64,000 bases of DNA from Deinococcus yavapaiensis KR-236 (GCF_003217515.1 NZ_QJSX01000010.1:62001-126000), one strand, 5' to 3'; positions 1 through 8,060 are shown, counted from the first letter of the stretch. Program-made: numbers and translations. Notes: generated from the letters alone by a model not told the origin.

Positions 1-1
1 C

Positions 2-604
2 GTCGAGGAGACGTCGCTCGCCGCGCGACCCGCTCTGTCGACGGACGTGTTGCGAGACCGCCTGCAACGCCGCCTCGCGTGGAACGGCACGCCGCCCGCA
101 CACGTGGAGCACGTGGAGCGCTGCCTCTTTCCGATGAATCGCTCGCCCGCGCCGCCGTCGCGCGTCGTCGCGTTCGGCGGCGCGGCGGGCCTCGTTCATC
201 CCGCGAGCGGCTTCATGGTCGCGCACGCCCTGCGCCTCACGCGAAGCGTCGCCGCCGAGATCACGCTCGCCCTTCAGCAAGAGGCGCGCGCCGACGACGT
301 GTCGAAGCGGGCGTGGCGCGCGGTGTGGCCGAGCGACGCGAGGCGCGCGCACCGCCTGTACACGTTCGGCTTGGAAGCCTTGCTGCGCCTGCGCGGCGCC
401 GAGCTCGCCGAGTTCTTCGACGCCTTCTTCGACTTGCCGAGCGACCGCTGGCGCGCCTTTTTGTCCAGAACGGCCGCGCCCGCCGACGTCGCGGCCATCA
501 TGCTGCAAGTCTTCACGCGCGCCCCGAACGCCGTGCGCCTCTCGCTCGCGCGGTCGGCGCTGCACGAGCCGCGCACGTTGCTCGGAGCCGCCTTGAAGCG
601 GTGA
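2..604 (+). CDS. lycopene cyclase, C-terminal part (gene begins before the window)
   Basis: The reading frame is open from the first bases to the stop at 602-604, giving about 200 residues. It starts with an EETSLAARP segment, typical of the FAD-dependent lycopene beta-cyclase family (CrtL/CrtY type), and later has a GGAAGLVHPASGFMVAHALR segment, the conserved C-terminal flavin/substrate region. The enzyme would close the ends of lycopene during carotenoid synthesis at the membrane; Deinococcus makes deinoxanthin from cyclised carotenoids. The N-terminal FAD-binding motif lies outside the window. The gene is convergent with lysC and only 1 nt separates their ends, with no terminator visible between them. 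The family call rests on these two segments only. Confidence 0.85.
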   Translation, partial: VEETSLAARPALSTDVLRDRLQRRLAWNGTPPAHVEHVERCLFPMNRSPAPPSRVVAFGGAAGLVHPASGFMVAHALRLTRSVAAEITLALQQEARADDVSKRAWRAVWPSDARRAHRLYTFGLEALLRLRGAELAEFFDAFFDLPSDRWRAFLSRTAAPADVAAIMLQVFTRAPNAVRLSLARSALHEPRTLLGAALKR

Positions 605-605
605 C

Positions 606-2012
606 TCAAACTTCTTGCGGTACCTTGCCAAGCTCGAACGCCGCGTGCGCGGCGCGCACGGCCGCGTCGACGTCCGCCTCTTCGATCGCGAGGGAGATGT
701 TGAGTTCCGACGACCCTTGCGCGATCATCAGCAAGTTGACGTTCGCGGAGGCGAGCGCCGAGAACAACCGCGCCGCGACGCCGCGCTGACCGCGCATGCC
801 TTCGCCGACGACGGCGACGATGGCGACGTTCTCCTCCACCTCGTACGCCTTCACGAGCCCCGAGCCTTGCAAGGCCTCCTCCAGCACGCGCGTGGCGTGC
901 GCGGCGACCGTGCGGCCCACGACGAGGCTGACGTTGGCTTGAGACGAACCTTGCGAAATCATCTGCACGGGAATGTTCTCGCGCGCGAGCACCTCGAAGA
1001 TTTGCGAAACGACGTCGGGCACGCCCACCATGCCCGCGCCTCCCACCGTCAAGACCGACAAACCTCGAATCGCCGTGACGGCCTTGACGGGATGCGCCGC
1101 GTCCGTCTTGGCGTCTTTCGTGACGAGCGTGCCGGGAAAGGCGGGATCGGCGGCGCTCTTGACGCGCAAGGGAATCTCGGCGTCTTGCAGCGGCGTCACG
1201 GCGAGCGGGTGCAGGACCTTCGCGCCGAAGTACGCGAGTTCCATCACCTCGGCGTAACTGAGATGCTCGAGGTTGCGCGCGTCGGGCACGCTGCGAGGAT
1301 CGGCGCTCATGACGCCGTCGACGTCCTTCCACGTCCAGACTTCCTGCGCGCCGAGCGCCGCGCCGAGAATCGTGGCCGTGTAGTCCGTGCCGCCTCGCCC
1401 GAGGGTCGTGACGACGCCTTCGGGCGTCTCGCCGATGAAGCCGGACACGACGGGCGTGAGGCCCACGCCGATCAAGCCGCCGAGACGCTCGCGAAGCCGC
1501 GAATACGCTTGAGGCAGCGGACGCGCGTTTCCAAAGTCCCGATTCGTGACGAGGCCCGCCGCGCCGCCCGACAAGTGATGCGCGCGCACGCCGATGCCTT
1601 CGAGGGCGAGCGCCATCAGGGGCGCGCTGAGACGCTCGCCGAACGACACGATGAGGTCGCGCGAACGCGCGCTGAGCTCACGCAGAAGTCCGACGCCCGT
1701 CACCGTCTGCTGCAGCGTGTCCGTCAACTCGCGCAGTTCCCGCGCGACGTCGGACGTCGCGCCCGCGCCGAGTTGCGACGCCGCTTCGAGGTGGCGAGCG
1801 CGCAGCGACGCGATGTCCGCCAACGCGCCGCCGAGGTCGCCTTGTTCGGCGCGTGACGCGACGCCGAGCAAGGTGTCCGTGACGCCCGACATCGCCGAGA
1901 CGGCGACGGCGACCTTCGTCCCCGCCGCCGTGGTGCGCGCCACGAGGGACGCCGAGCGTGCGATGGCGGACGCGCCGCCCATCAAAGTGCCGCCGAACTT
2001 CATCACGATCAT
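606..2012 (-). CDS. lysC: aspartate kinase
   Basis: 468 residues, the normal length for a monofunctional aspartokinase, which phosphorylates aspartate as the first step to lysine, threonine, methionine and diaminopimelate. It opens with MKFGGT (residues 4-9), the nucleotide-binding signature, followed by the amino-acid kinase domain to about residue 290, including an RGGTDYTA segment. Two C-terminal ACT domains are marked by the matched segments ISQGSSQANVSLVV and IAQGSSELNISLAI, so feedback inhibition by lysine and/or threonine is likely. The ATG at 2012 is preceded by a -10 hexamer TAGCAT only 7 nt upstream, indicating a leaderless transcript. It diverges from the gap operon. Confidence 0.95.
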   Translation of the reverse strand: MIVMKFGGTLMGGASAIARSASLVARTTAAGTKVAVAVSAMSGVTDTLLGVASRAEQGDLGGALADIASLRARHLEAASQLGAGATSDVARELRELTDTLQQTVTGVGLLRELSARSRDLIVSFGERLSAPLMALALEGIGVRAHHLSGGAAGLVTNRDFGNARPLPQAYSRLRERLGGLIGVGLTPVVSGFIGETPEGVVTTLGRGGTDYTATILGAALGAQEVWTWKDVDGVMSADPRSVPDARNLEHLSYAEVMELAYFGAKVLHPLAVTPLQDAEIPLRVKSAADPAFPGTLVTKDAKTDAAHPVKAVTAIRGLSVLTVGGAGMVGVPDVVSQIFEVLARENIPVQMISQGSSQANVSLVVGRTVAAHATRVLEEALQGSGLVKAYEVEENVAIVAVVGEGMRGQRGVAARLFSALASANVNLLMIAQGSSELNISLAIEEADVDAAVRAAHAAFELGKVPQEV

Positions 2013-2019
2013 GCGTCGA

Positions 2020-2025
2020 ATGCTA
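2020..2025 (-). promoter_or_regulatory. -10 element of lysC (leaderless)
   Basis: On the minus strand the hexamer TAGCAT ends 7 nt before the lysC ATG, so transcription would start at or next to the start codon. No good -35 box is visible at the usual distance. Confidence 0.6.
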
Positions 2026-2134
2026 GCAACCGCAGCGTGCGCACTCGCGCAGAGTCATAGACGAAGGCGCAGACTTGAAAGCGCGGATGGTACACTCACC
2101 AGGCCGAAGTGAATGACCGACGCGTGAAGGCTTC

Positions 2135-2149
2135 GTGTGACCTTCACAC
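2135..2149. promoter_or_regulatory. palindrome in the gap promoter, candidate operator
   Basis: GTGTGA-CCT-TCACAC is a perfect 6-3-6 inverted repeat. It lies where the -35 region of the gap promoter should be: a -10 hexamer TAAGAT is at 2164-2169. The spacing is too short for a CRP site (N3 instead of N6). The regulator is unknown. A nested repeat TGAAGG (2125-2130)/CCTTCA (2141-2146) overlaps it. Confidence 0.45.
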
Positions 2150-2163
2150 CGCGAAGGGTGAGT

Positions 2164-2169
2164 TAAGAT
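2164..2169 (+). promoter_or_regulatory. -10 element of the gap-pgk-tpiA operon
   Basis: TAAGAT lies about 50 nt before the gap ATG, leaving a leader of about 45 nt that ends in a strong Shine-Dalgarno sequence (GGAGGA at about 2211-2217). A weak -35 (TTCACA, 2143-2148) lies inside the palindrome. Confidence 0.5.
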
Positions 2170-2220
2170 GGCGGCGCAAGGTCGCGCCCGACATCGACGC
2201 GCGACCTCGGAGGAGGAACC

Positions 2221-3213
2221 ATGAAAGTAGGCATCAACGGGTTCGGGCGCATCGGTCGCCTCGTGTTCCGCATCCTCGTCGAGCGTGGCGTCGACGTCGT
2301 CGCCATCAACGACCTCACGGACAACAAGACCCTCGCCACGCTCCTGAAGTACGACTCGAACTTCGGGCGCTTCGCGGGCACGGTCGACTACGACGAGACC
2401 AGCCTCACCGTCAACGGCAAGAAGATCGCCGCGCTCGCCGAACGTGACCCGGGCGCGATCAAATGGGGCGAACTCGGCGCGGACATCGTCATCGAGTCCA
2501 CCGGGATCTTCACGGACCGCGAATCGGTCAGCAAGCACATCCAAGGCGGCGCGAAGAAGGTCGTCATCACCGCGCCCGCCAAGGGCGACGACTTCAGCGT
2601 CGTTCTCGGCGTCAACGAGCAAGACTACGATCCCGCCAACCACCACATCATCTCCAACGCGTCGTGCACGACGAACTCTCTCGGCGCGCCGATGAAGCTG
2701 CTCGACGAAGCGTTCGGCATCGAAAAGGCGATCATGACGACCGTCCACTCGTACACGAACGATCAGCGTGTCCTCGACTTGCCGCACAAGGACTTGCGCC
2801 GCGCGCGCGCCGCCGCCGTCAACATCATTCCGACGTCGACGGGCGCCGCGAAGGCCGTGTCGGCCGTGTACCCGGCCCTCAAAGGCAAGTTCGACGGCAC
2901 GAGCTTGCGCGTGCCCACCCCGACAGGTTCCATCTCGGACGTCGTCGTGATTCTCTCGCGCGAAGTCACGAAAGACGAAGTCAACGCCGTCTTCCGTGAA
3001 GCCGCGCAAGGCAAGCTCAAGGGCATCATGGATTACACCGAGGACCCCATCGTCCTCAGCGACATCCAAGGCGATCCGCACTCGGCGATCATCGACGGTG
3101 GACTCACCATGGCGATGGGCAACCTCGTGAAGTTCTTCAGCTGGTACGACAACGAGTGGGGTTACTCCAACCGCATCGCCGACCTCGTGCAGCTGATCCA
3201 GCAAAAAGGCTGA
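2221..3213 (+). CDS. gap: glyceraldehyde-3-phosphate dehydrogenase, type I
   Basis: 330 residues, full length. It oxidises and phosphorylates glyceraldehyde-3-phosphate to 1,3-bisphosphoglycerate with NAD. The N-terminus NGFGRIGRLVFR is the Rossmann nucleotide-binding loop; the catalytic cysteine lies in NASCTTNSL (about residue 149) and the partner histidine in TTVHSYTNDQ (about 176). The C-terminal SWYDNEWGYSNR is the family signature. GGAGGAACC gives a strong ribosome binding site just before the ATG, unlike the leaderless genes around it. First gene of gap-pgk-tpiA. Confidence 0.97.
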   Translation: MKVGINGFGRIGRLVFRILVERGVDVVAINDLTDNKTLATLLKYDSNFGRFAGTVDYDETSLTVNGKKIAALAERDPGAIKWGELGADIVIESTGIFTDRESVSKHIQGGAKKVVITAPAKGDDFSVVLGVNEQDYDPANHHIISNASCTTNSLGAPMKLLDEAFGIEKAIMTTVHSYTNDQRVLDLPHKDLRRARAAAVNIIPTSTGAAKAVSAVYPALKGKFDGTSLRVPTPTGSISDVVVILSREVTKDEVNAVFREAAQGKLKGIMDYTEDPIVLSDIQGDPHSAIIDGGLTMAMGNLVKFFSWYDNEWGYSNRIADLVQLIQQKG

Positions 3214-3230
3214 GCCACCCTTCGCACACG

Positions 3231-3266
3231 GGGTCGACGGTTCGATGAGCCGTTGACCCTTTCTTT
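3231..3266 (+). terminator. hairpin with T-rich tail between gap and pgk
   Basis: GGGTCGACGG (3231-3240) pairs with CCGTTGACCC (3250-3259), a 10-bp stem with one G-T pair and a 9-nt loop, followed by TTTCTTT. Shape and position suggest a partial terminator or processing site that lets gap be expressed above pgk and tpiA. Directly downstream comes the pgk ribosome binding site. Confidence 0.55.
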
Positions 3267-3279
3267 CAAGGAGAGCTTC

Positions 3280-4446
3280 GTGAAGACCCTCAAGGACATC
3301 GACGTTCGTGGCAAACGCGTTCTCGTGCGCGTCGACTTCAACGTGCCGATCAGCGGCGGCAAGGTGCAAGACGCCACGCGCGTCCAAGCGAGCTTGCCCA
3401 CCATCGAGTTCCTGCTCGACGAAGGCGCCAGCGTCATCCTCATGAGCCACCTCGGGCGCCCGAAAGGCGGCCCGGACGACAAGTACCGCCTCGCGCCCGT
3501 CAAAGACGTCCTCGAAGCGCTGCTGCAGCGTGACGTGACGTACCTGCGCAGCAATCCCGGCTCGGACGAGACGGCCCAAGCGCTTCGCGACGTGCAGCCG
3601 GGCAGCGTCGTCTTGCTCGAAAACGTCCGCTTCGAACCCGGCGAGGAAAAGAACGACGCCGAGCTCGCGGGCCGTCTCGCCGCGCTCGGCGACGCGTTCG
3701 TGCTCGACGCGTTCGGAAGCGCGCACCGCGCGCACGCCAGCGTCTCGGGTGTCGCGGCGCTCTTGCCGCACGCGGCGGGCTTCCTGCTCGAAAAGGAAGT
3801 GCGCGCCCTCGGCAAGCTCCTCGACGAAGCCGAGTCGCCGTACGTCGTCCTCATCGGCGGCGCGAAGGTCAGCGACAAGATCAAGGTCATCGAGAACCTC
3901 CTGCCGCGCGTCGACAAGCTTCTCATCGGCGGCGGCATGGCGTACACGTTCCTCAAGTCGCAAGGCGGAACCATCGGCGAGAGCATCCACGAGGACGACC
4001 AACTCGACCTCGCGCGCCGCCTTCTGGGCGAACACGAAGGCAAGATCTTCTTGCCGATCGACGTCGTCGCCGCCGATCGTTTCGCCGAGGACGCCGAGAC
4101 GCGTGTCGTCGACGCCAAGGCGATTCCCGACGCGTGGCAAGGCCTCGACATCGGGCCGGCCACGCGCGAGAAGTACGCCGCCGAGTTGCAAGGCGCCAAG
4201 ACGGTGTTCTGGAACGGCCCGATGGGCGTCTTCGAATTCGAAGCGTTCGCCGAAGGCACGAACGCCATGGCGAACGCCGTCGCGAACCTCGACGGGGCGT
4301 ACACCGTCGTGGGCGGCGGAGACTCGGTGAGCGCCATCAACCAAAGCGGACTCGCCGACAAGATCGGCCACATCTCCACCGGGGGCGGCGCGAGCCTCGA
4401 GTTGCTCGAAGGGCAAGAATTGCCCGGCGTGAAAGCGTTGGCGTGA
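3280..4446 (+). CDS. pgk: phosphoglycerate kinase
   Basis: 388 residues from a GTG at 3280, which has AAGGAG 6 nt upstream. A TTG at 3253 is also in frame, but it lies inside the intercistronic hairpin and would add nine residues without homology to the family start. The enzyme makes ATP from 1,3-bisphosphoglycerate. RVDFNVPI near the N-terminus binds 3-phosphoglycerate, MSHLGRPKG follows, and GGAKVSDKI and GGGDSVSAI form the nucleotide site in the C-lobe. Second gene of the glycolytic operon; tpiA starts 1 nt after its stop. Confidence 0.97.
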   Translation: MKTLKDIDVRGKRVLVRVDFNVPISGGKVQDATRVQASLPTIEFLLDEGASVILMSHLGRPKGGPDDKYRLAPVKDVLEALLQRDVTYLRSNPGSDETAQALRDVQPGSVVLLENVRFEPGEEKNDAELAGRLAALGDAFVLDAFGSAHRAHASVSGVAALLPHAAGFLLEKEVRALGKLLDEAESPYVVLIGGAKVSDKIKVIENLLPRVDKLLIGGGMAYTFLKSQGGTIGESIHEDDQLDLARRLLGEHEGKIFLPIDVVAADRFAEDAETRVVDAKAIPDAWQGLDIGPATREKYAAELQGAKTVFWNGPMGVFEFEAFAEGTNAMANAVANLDGAYTVVGGGDSVSAINQSGLADKIGHISTGGGASLELLEGQELPGVKALA

Positions 4447-4447
4447 C

Positions 4448-5206
4448 ATGAGCGACGTCACGCCGCTTTTGGCCCTCAACTGGAAGATGAACAAGACGCC
4501 GAGCGAAGCGCGCGCCTGGGCGACCGAACTCGCCGGGACCTTCACGGGGCAGGGCGCCGAACTCGCCGTGATGGCGCCCGCCATCGACCTGCCCGGCGTC
4601 GCCGAGGCGTTGCGCGGCTCGCGCGTCGCGTACGGAGCGCAAGACGTGTCCGCGCACGCGTCGGGGGCATACACGGGTGAAATCAGCGCGGCGATGCTGC
4701 TTGACGTCGGCGCTTCGTACGCGATCGTCGGGCACTCCGAGCGGCGCGCGTACCACGCGGAAACGGACGAGAAGGTCGCGGCGAAGACGCGCGCGGCCTT
4801 GCAAGCAGGCCTCGTGCCGATCGTGTGCGTCGGCGAGGAGTTGCCCGTGCGCGAAGCGGGCGAGCACGTCGCGTTCACCTTGAACTCCCTGCGCGGCAGC
4901 CTCGAGGGCGTAGACGTTCGAGACGCGCGCGCTCTGGTGATCGCCTACGAACCCGTCTGGGCGATCGGAACGGGCAAGACCGCCACGGCCGACGACGCCG
5001 AGGAGATGGCGAGCGCGATTCGCGGGGAACTGCGGCGTTCGCTCGGAGACGTCGCCGACCGCGTGCGCGTCTTGTACGGCGGAAGCGTGAAGCCCGCCAA
5101 CATCGCCGAGATTTGCGGCAAGGCCAACGTCAACGGCGCTCTCGTCGGCGGTGCGAGCCTCGAACTCGACTCGGTTCTTGGCATGGCGGGCGCGCTCAAC
5201 GTCTGA
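4448..5206 (+). CDS. tpiA: triosephosphate isomerase
   Basis: 252 residues. Interconverts dihydroxyacetone phosphate and glyceraldehyde-3-phosphate. The catalytic lysine is in LNWKMNKT (residue 14 region), the histidine in IVGHSERR and the catalytic glutamate in AYEPVWAIGTGKTA; the phosphate-binding YGGSVKPAN and GALVGGASL follow. One base separates the start from the pgk stop, so translation is probably coupled. Last gene of the gap-pgk-tpiA operon. Confidence 0.97.
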   Translation: MSDVTPLLALNWKMNKTPSEARAWATELAGTFTGQGAELAVMAPAIDLPGVAEALRGSRVAYGAQDVSAHASGAYTGEISAAMLLDVGASYAIVGHSERRAYHAETDEKVAAKTRAALQAGLVPIVCVGEELPVREAGEHVAFTLNSLRGSLEGVDVRDARALVIAYEPVWAIGTGKTATADDAEEMASAIRGELRRSLGDVADRVRVLYGGSVKPANIAEICGKANVNGALVGGASLELDSVLGMAGALNV

Positions 5207-5275
5207 TCGAAGGCGCAAGGCCGCCGTTGGGCGCGACTCACGAACCGGAACTTCCCGAAGGCGACACTCGTACTG

Positions 5276-5674
5276 ATGTGTATGACGCGTCGCCTTCTCC
5301 CCTTCTTGTTGGTGTTGCTCGCCGTGCTGTCGAGCACCGTGGACGCCGCGCGCCGAAGCGGCGGCGGCTTCGGCGGGTTTCGCACCACTCCCTCGTACCG
5401 CACGCCGAGCTATCGAAGCCCCACTTACCGCGCGCCGAGTTACCGAAGCCCCACCTACCGAAGCCCCACTTACCGCGCGCCGAGTTACCGCCCGTCGTAC
5501 CGCAGCAATTTCTTCTTTCTGCCTTTCTTCGGGTTCTTTCCGGGATTCGGGTACGGCTACGGCGGCGGCGTGTCCTTTCTGGGCGGCTTGCTGAGCTTCC
5601 TGCTCAACCTCGTTTTGATCGTCGTCCTGATCGCCATCCTGCTTTGGTTCGTGCGCCGCTCTCGCCGCTTCTGA
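5276..5674 (+). CDS. small secreted/membrane protein with YR-rich repeats
   Basis: 132 residues with no family I can name. A signal peptide (about residues 1-24, ending VDA) is followed by a Gly-rich stretch, then a low-complexity block (about 38-76) of tandem units such as SPTYRAPSYR, rich in Tyr, Arg, Pro and Ser. After that come an aromatic/Gly segment and one clear transmembrane helix (about 103-125) ending in Arg residues. The ATG at 5276 has GACACT 7 nt upstream, so it may be leaderless; a second ATG at 5282 is possible. The layout recalls small bacterial proteins with a cationic periplasmic arm and a C-terminal anchor. Function unknown. Confidence 0.7.
   Translation: MCMTRRLLPFLLVLLAVLSSTVDAARRSGGGFGGFRTTPSYRTPSYRSPTYRAPSYRSPTYRSPTYRAPSYRPSYRSNFFFLPFFGFFPGFGYGYGGGVSFLGGLLSFLLNLVLIVVLIAILLWFVRRSRRF
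5421..5494 (+). repeat. in-gene tandem repeat (ACCGAAGCCCC / ACCGCGCCGAGTT units)
   Basis: Short units of 15 nt (for example CGAAGCCCCACTTAC and CGCGCCGAGTTACCG) alternate several times, encoding the YRSPT/YRAPS repeats of the small membrane protein. Copy number could vary by slippage. Confidence 0.6.
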
Positions 5675-5685
5675 GCGTCTCGATG

Positions 5686-5713
5686 TCCCCGGCTGACCCG
5701 GGGATTTCCCTTG
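5686..5713 (+). terminator. terminator after the YR-repeat gene
   Basis: TCCCCGG (5686-5692) pairs with CCGGGGA (5698-5704) around a 5-nt loop, followed by TTTCCCTT. A modest intrinsic terminator, 12 nt after the stop. Confidence 0.55.
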
Positions 5714-5721
5714 AGCTGATA

Positions 5722-5735
5722 GTGAAATGATTCAC
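5722..5735. promoter_or_regulatory. CRP-like site upstream of the X-Pro peptidase operon
   Basis: GTGA-AATGAT-TCAC matches the half-sites and 6-bp spacing of the CRP/FNR-family consensus. Its centre is about 79 nt upstream of the presumed transcription start at the ATG (5808). A second such site sits at 22063-22076. Confidence 0.45.
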
Positions 5736-5772
5736 GATAATCCGGACGTGTGAATTTTGTGTTTGCTCGTCT

Positions 5773-5800
5773 TTGCGACTGTGTGAAGACGTGTTATGCT
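5773..5800 (+). promoter_or_regulatory. promoter of the peptidase-RlpA-MBL operon (leaderless)
   Basis: TTGCGA (5773-5778), a 16-nt spacer and TATGCT (5795-5800), followed by 7 nt and the ATG at 5808. The ATG inside TATGCT (5796) is thus part of the -10 box and not the start codon. Confidence 0.6.
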
Positions 5801-5807
5801 CCGCCCC

Positions 5808-6869
5808 ATGCAACAACGACTCGCCGACCTGCTCGGGCGCGAAGGCCTCACCGCGCTTTGGGTGACCACGCCGGAACACGTCCGTCTGATCAGCGGCTTC
5901 ACGTCTCCCGAGGACGCCAAGGTTCTCGTCACGCCGAGCGAAACGTGGCTGTACACCGACGCCCGCTACACCGCGCAAGCCGACGAGGAATGCCGCGTTC
6001 CGCACTTCATCGGCGCGCCCCCCCGCGCGAACGCCCTCAAGGAAATGTACGAGCACGCCCGCGTGCGATTCGGAGACGGTCCCGTCGGCGTGGAAGCCGC
6101 GCACCTCACCGTGCACGAATTCGAAACTCTGAAAGCCGCTTGGAACGCCGACCTCGTCGCGACGACCGGCTTGATCGAATCCGTGCGCCTCTCCAAGACG
6201 AACGAGGAAATCCAAGCGATTCGCGAAGCGCAACGCGTCGCCGACGAAGCGTACGCCGAAGTGCGCCCGACCATCACGGCGGGCCGCAAAGAGCGCGACG
6301 TCGCCCTCGACCTCGAAATCGCCATGCGTCGTCGCGGCGCCGCCGGACCCGCCTTCGACATCATCGTCGCGAGCGGCGCGCGAAGCGCCATGCCGCACGG
6401 CGTCGCCTCCGACAAGATCATCGAGGACGGCGACCTCGTCACGATCGACATGGGCGCCGTCGTGAACGGCTACCACTCGGACATGACCCGCACGATCGCC
6501 GTGGGCAGCGTGAGCGACGAGCTGCGGCGCATGTACGACGCCGTCCTCGAAGCCGAAGAAGCCTGCGTCGCCGCCGTCAAGCCCGGCATTCGCTGCGCCG
6601 ACCTCGACCAGATCGCGCGCGACCTGCTCGCCAAGCACGACCTCGCGCCGCTCTTCGCGCACTCGCTCGGACACGGCGTCGGCCTCGCCATTCACGAAGG
6701 ACCGAGTTTGTCGAGCGCGTCCGAGGACGTCCTCGCGCCCGGCATGATCATCACGATCGAGCCTGGCGTCTACCGACCCGGCGTGGGCGGGGTGCGCATC
6801 GAAGACCTCCTGCTCGTCACCGAAGACGGCTTCGACGTGCTGTCCAAAGCGCCCAAGGAGCGCGCGTGA
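5808..6869 (+). CDS. M24 family aminopeptidase (Xaa-Pro peptidase)
   Basis: 353 residues from the ATG at 5808; the in-frame ATG at 5796 lies within the -10 box. It has the two-domain shape of M24B peptidases: an N-terminal creatinase-like domain (about 1-125) and a C-terminal pita-bread domain with two metals. Metal ligands are visible in TIDMGAVVNGYHSDMTRT (two Asp), GHGVGLAIHEGP (His) and ITIEPGVY and GVRIEDLLL (two Glu). It should cleave Xaa-Pro bonds in peptides in the cytoplasm. The next gene overlaps its stop by 4 nt. Whether it is an aminopeptidase or a prolidase cannot be told from sequence alone. Confidence 0.9.
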   Translation: MQQRLADLLGREGLTALWVTTPEHVRLISGFTSPEDAKVLVTPSETWLYTDARYTAQADEECRVPHFIGAPPRANALKEMYEHARVRFGDGPVGVEAAHLTVHEFETLKAAWNADLVATTGLIESVRLSKTNEEIQAIREAQRVADEAYAEVRPTITAGRKERDVALDLEIAMRRRGAAGPAFDIIVASGARSAMPHGVASDKIIEDGDLVTIDMGAVVNGYHSDMTRTIAVGSVSDELRRMYDAVLEAEEACVAAVKPGIRCADLDQIARDLLAKHDLAPLFAHSLGHGVGLAIHEGPSLSSASEDVLAPGMIITIEPGVYRPGVGGVRIEDLLLVTEDGFDVLSKAPKERA

Positions 6870-7396
6870 AGCGGGCGCTCGCGGCGATGCTGCTCGCGAG
6901 CGCCGCCTTCGCGCAAGGCGCGGCGCCCGCCTCGTACACGGTCGTGCGCGGCGACACCGCGTGGGCCGTCGCTCGCAAGTACGGCCTGAGCGTCGACGCG
7001 TTGCTGCGCCTCAACGGCCTCGAAGCTCCCGACCTCAAAGTCGGACAGGTGCTCAAGGTCGGCGACACCGACGAACGCGTCGCCGTCGCCACCACGCCTC
7101 CCCCCGTCGCCGCGAGCGTCGCCGCCGCGTTCGCGCAGGCGGGCTACGCCGTGTACTACGGCGGCAGAAGCGACGCCGAAACGATCATGACGGCCGCGCA
7201 CCTCACCTTGCCGATCGGCACGTGGGTGCGCGTCACCCACGAAAAAAGCGGAAAGAGCGTCCTCGTGAAGATCAACGACCGAGGTCCCTTTGGCAAAGCC
7301 GAGCGCATCATCGACCTCAGCCTCGCCGCCGCCCGCGAACTCGGCATTCTCGCCGAAGGCGTCGCCCTCGTGCGCCTCGAAGTCATCTCACGCTGA
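6866..7396 (+). CDS. LysM plus RlpA-like double-psi beta-barrel protein
   Basis: 176 residues from a GTG at 6866 that overlaps the previous stop (GTGA) and has AAGGAG 5 nt upstream. A signal peptide (about 1-18, cut after AFA) leads to one LysM domain (SYTVVRGDTAWAVARKYG, about 24-67), which binds peptidoglycan glycan chains. Then comes a domain of the RlpA/double-psi barrel kind (GYAVYYGGRSDAETIMTAAH, KINDRGPF, IIDLSLAAA). Bacterial RlpA proteins act on or bind denuded peptidoglycan; here the role is probably in the cell wall. Cotranscribed with a peptidase and an MBL-fold protein, without an obvious pathway link. Confidence 0.85.
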   Translation: MKRALAAMLLASAAFAQGAAPASYTVVRGDTAWAVARKYGLSVDALLRLNGLEAPDLKVGQVLKVGDTDERVAVATTPPPVAASVAAAFAQAGYAVYYGGRSDAETIMTAAHLTLPIGTWVRVTHEKSGKSVLVKINDRGPFGKAERIIDLSLAAARELGILAEGVALVRLEVISR

Positions 7397-7397
7397 C

Positions 7398-8033
7398 ATG
7401 ACCACCGAGCCGATGATTCGGTCCACGTCGTTCGGCGTCAACGTACACGTCGTGCTAAGCGGCGACGTCACCTTCGTCGTCGACACGGGCCTCACGAGCC
7501 GACAAGGTGACGTCTCGACGTTCTTCGCGCGCGTCGACCCCGACTTCGTCGTCTTGACTCACCACCATCCCGACCACGTCGGCAACGCCCGCGCCTTGTG
7601 GGAAACGCGTGGATACCGCATCGTCGCGCCGCGCGGCGACGCCGCGTACCTCACGGGCGAGCGCCCCCGCCCCGTCCTGCCCCTCCCCGTCATCGGGAAG
7701 ATCCTCGGTCGAGCGCCGCTCGTACCGCGCGCCGCGCTCGACCTCGTCGGGGATGGCGACGACGTCGCTGGTTGGACGGTCATCGCCTTGCCCGGTCACA
7801 CGCCCGGCCAAATCGGGTTGCTCAAAGACGGCGTGCTCATCGCGGGCGACGCCGTCGGTTCACGTCGAGGCGCCGCGACCTTGCCGCCGAAGTTCCTCAA
7901 CGAACATCAAGAGGACGCGCGGCGCACCGTGCGCAAGATCGCCAATCTCGAAGCGCGTGAAGTCCACGTCGGCCACGGCCGCGTGCTGCGAGGCGACGCC
8001 GTGACGACCCTCGCCGACAAGCTCGGCGTTTGA
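7398..8033 (+). CDS. MBL-fold metallo-hydrolase
   Basis: 211 residues from the ATG at 7398, 1 nt after the preceding stop; no Shine-Dalgarno is visible, so coupling is likely. The metallo-beta-lactamase fold shows in the metal-binding THHHPDHVG motif, the later LPGHTPGQIG, the bridging Asp in IAGDAV and a C-terminal VGHG. It is a small glyoxalase II-like hydrolase whose substrate cannot be deduced. Last gene of the three-gene operon from 5808. Confidence 0.85.
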   Translation: MTTEPMIRSTSFGVNVHVVLSGDVTFVVDTGLTSRQGDVSTFFARVDPDFVVLTHHHPDHVGNARALWETRGYRIVAPRGDAAYLTGERPRPVLPLPVIGKILGRAPLVPRAALDLVGDGDDVAGWTVIALPGHTPGQIGLLKDGVLIAGDAVGSRRGAATLPPKFLNEHQEDARRTVRKIANLEAREVHVGHGRVLRGDAVTTLADKLGV

Positions 8034-8060
8034 CGCTCCCTTCACGCGGCCGAGAACGTC

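Noticed and set aside
2135..2149. CRP site upstream of gap
   Set aside because: The half-sites look right but the spacer is 3 instead of 6 bp, so it is listed only as an unknown operator.
3253..3279. TTG start for pgk
   Set aside because: It falls in the intercistronic hairpin; GTG at 3280 has a good ribosome binding site and the conserved N-terminus.
2023..4878. 951-codon open frame opposite gap, pgk and tpiA
   Set aside because: It is antisense to three certain genes, and its Arg/Val/Asp-rich product has no family marks; it reflects the third-position GC bias.
5796..5807. Upstream ATG as start of the X-Pro peptidase
   Set aside because: This ATG lies inside the TATGCT -10 box; the ATG at 5808 is at the correct distance from it.
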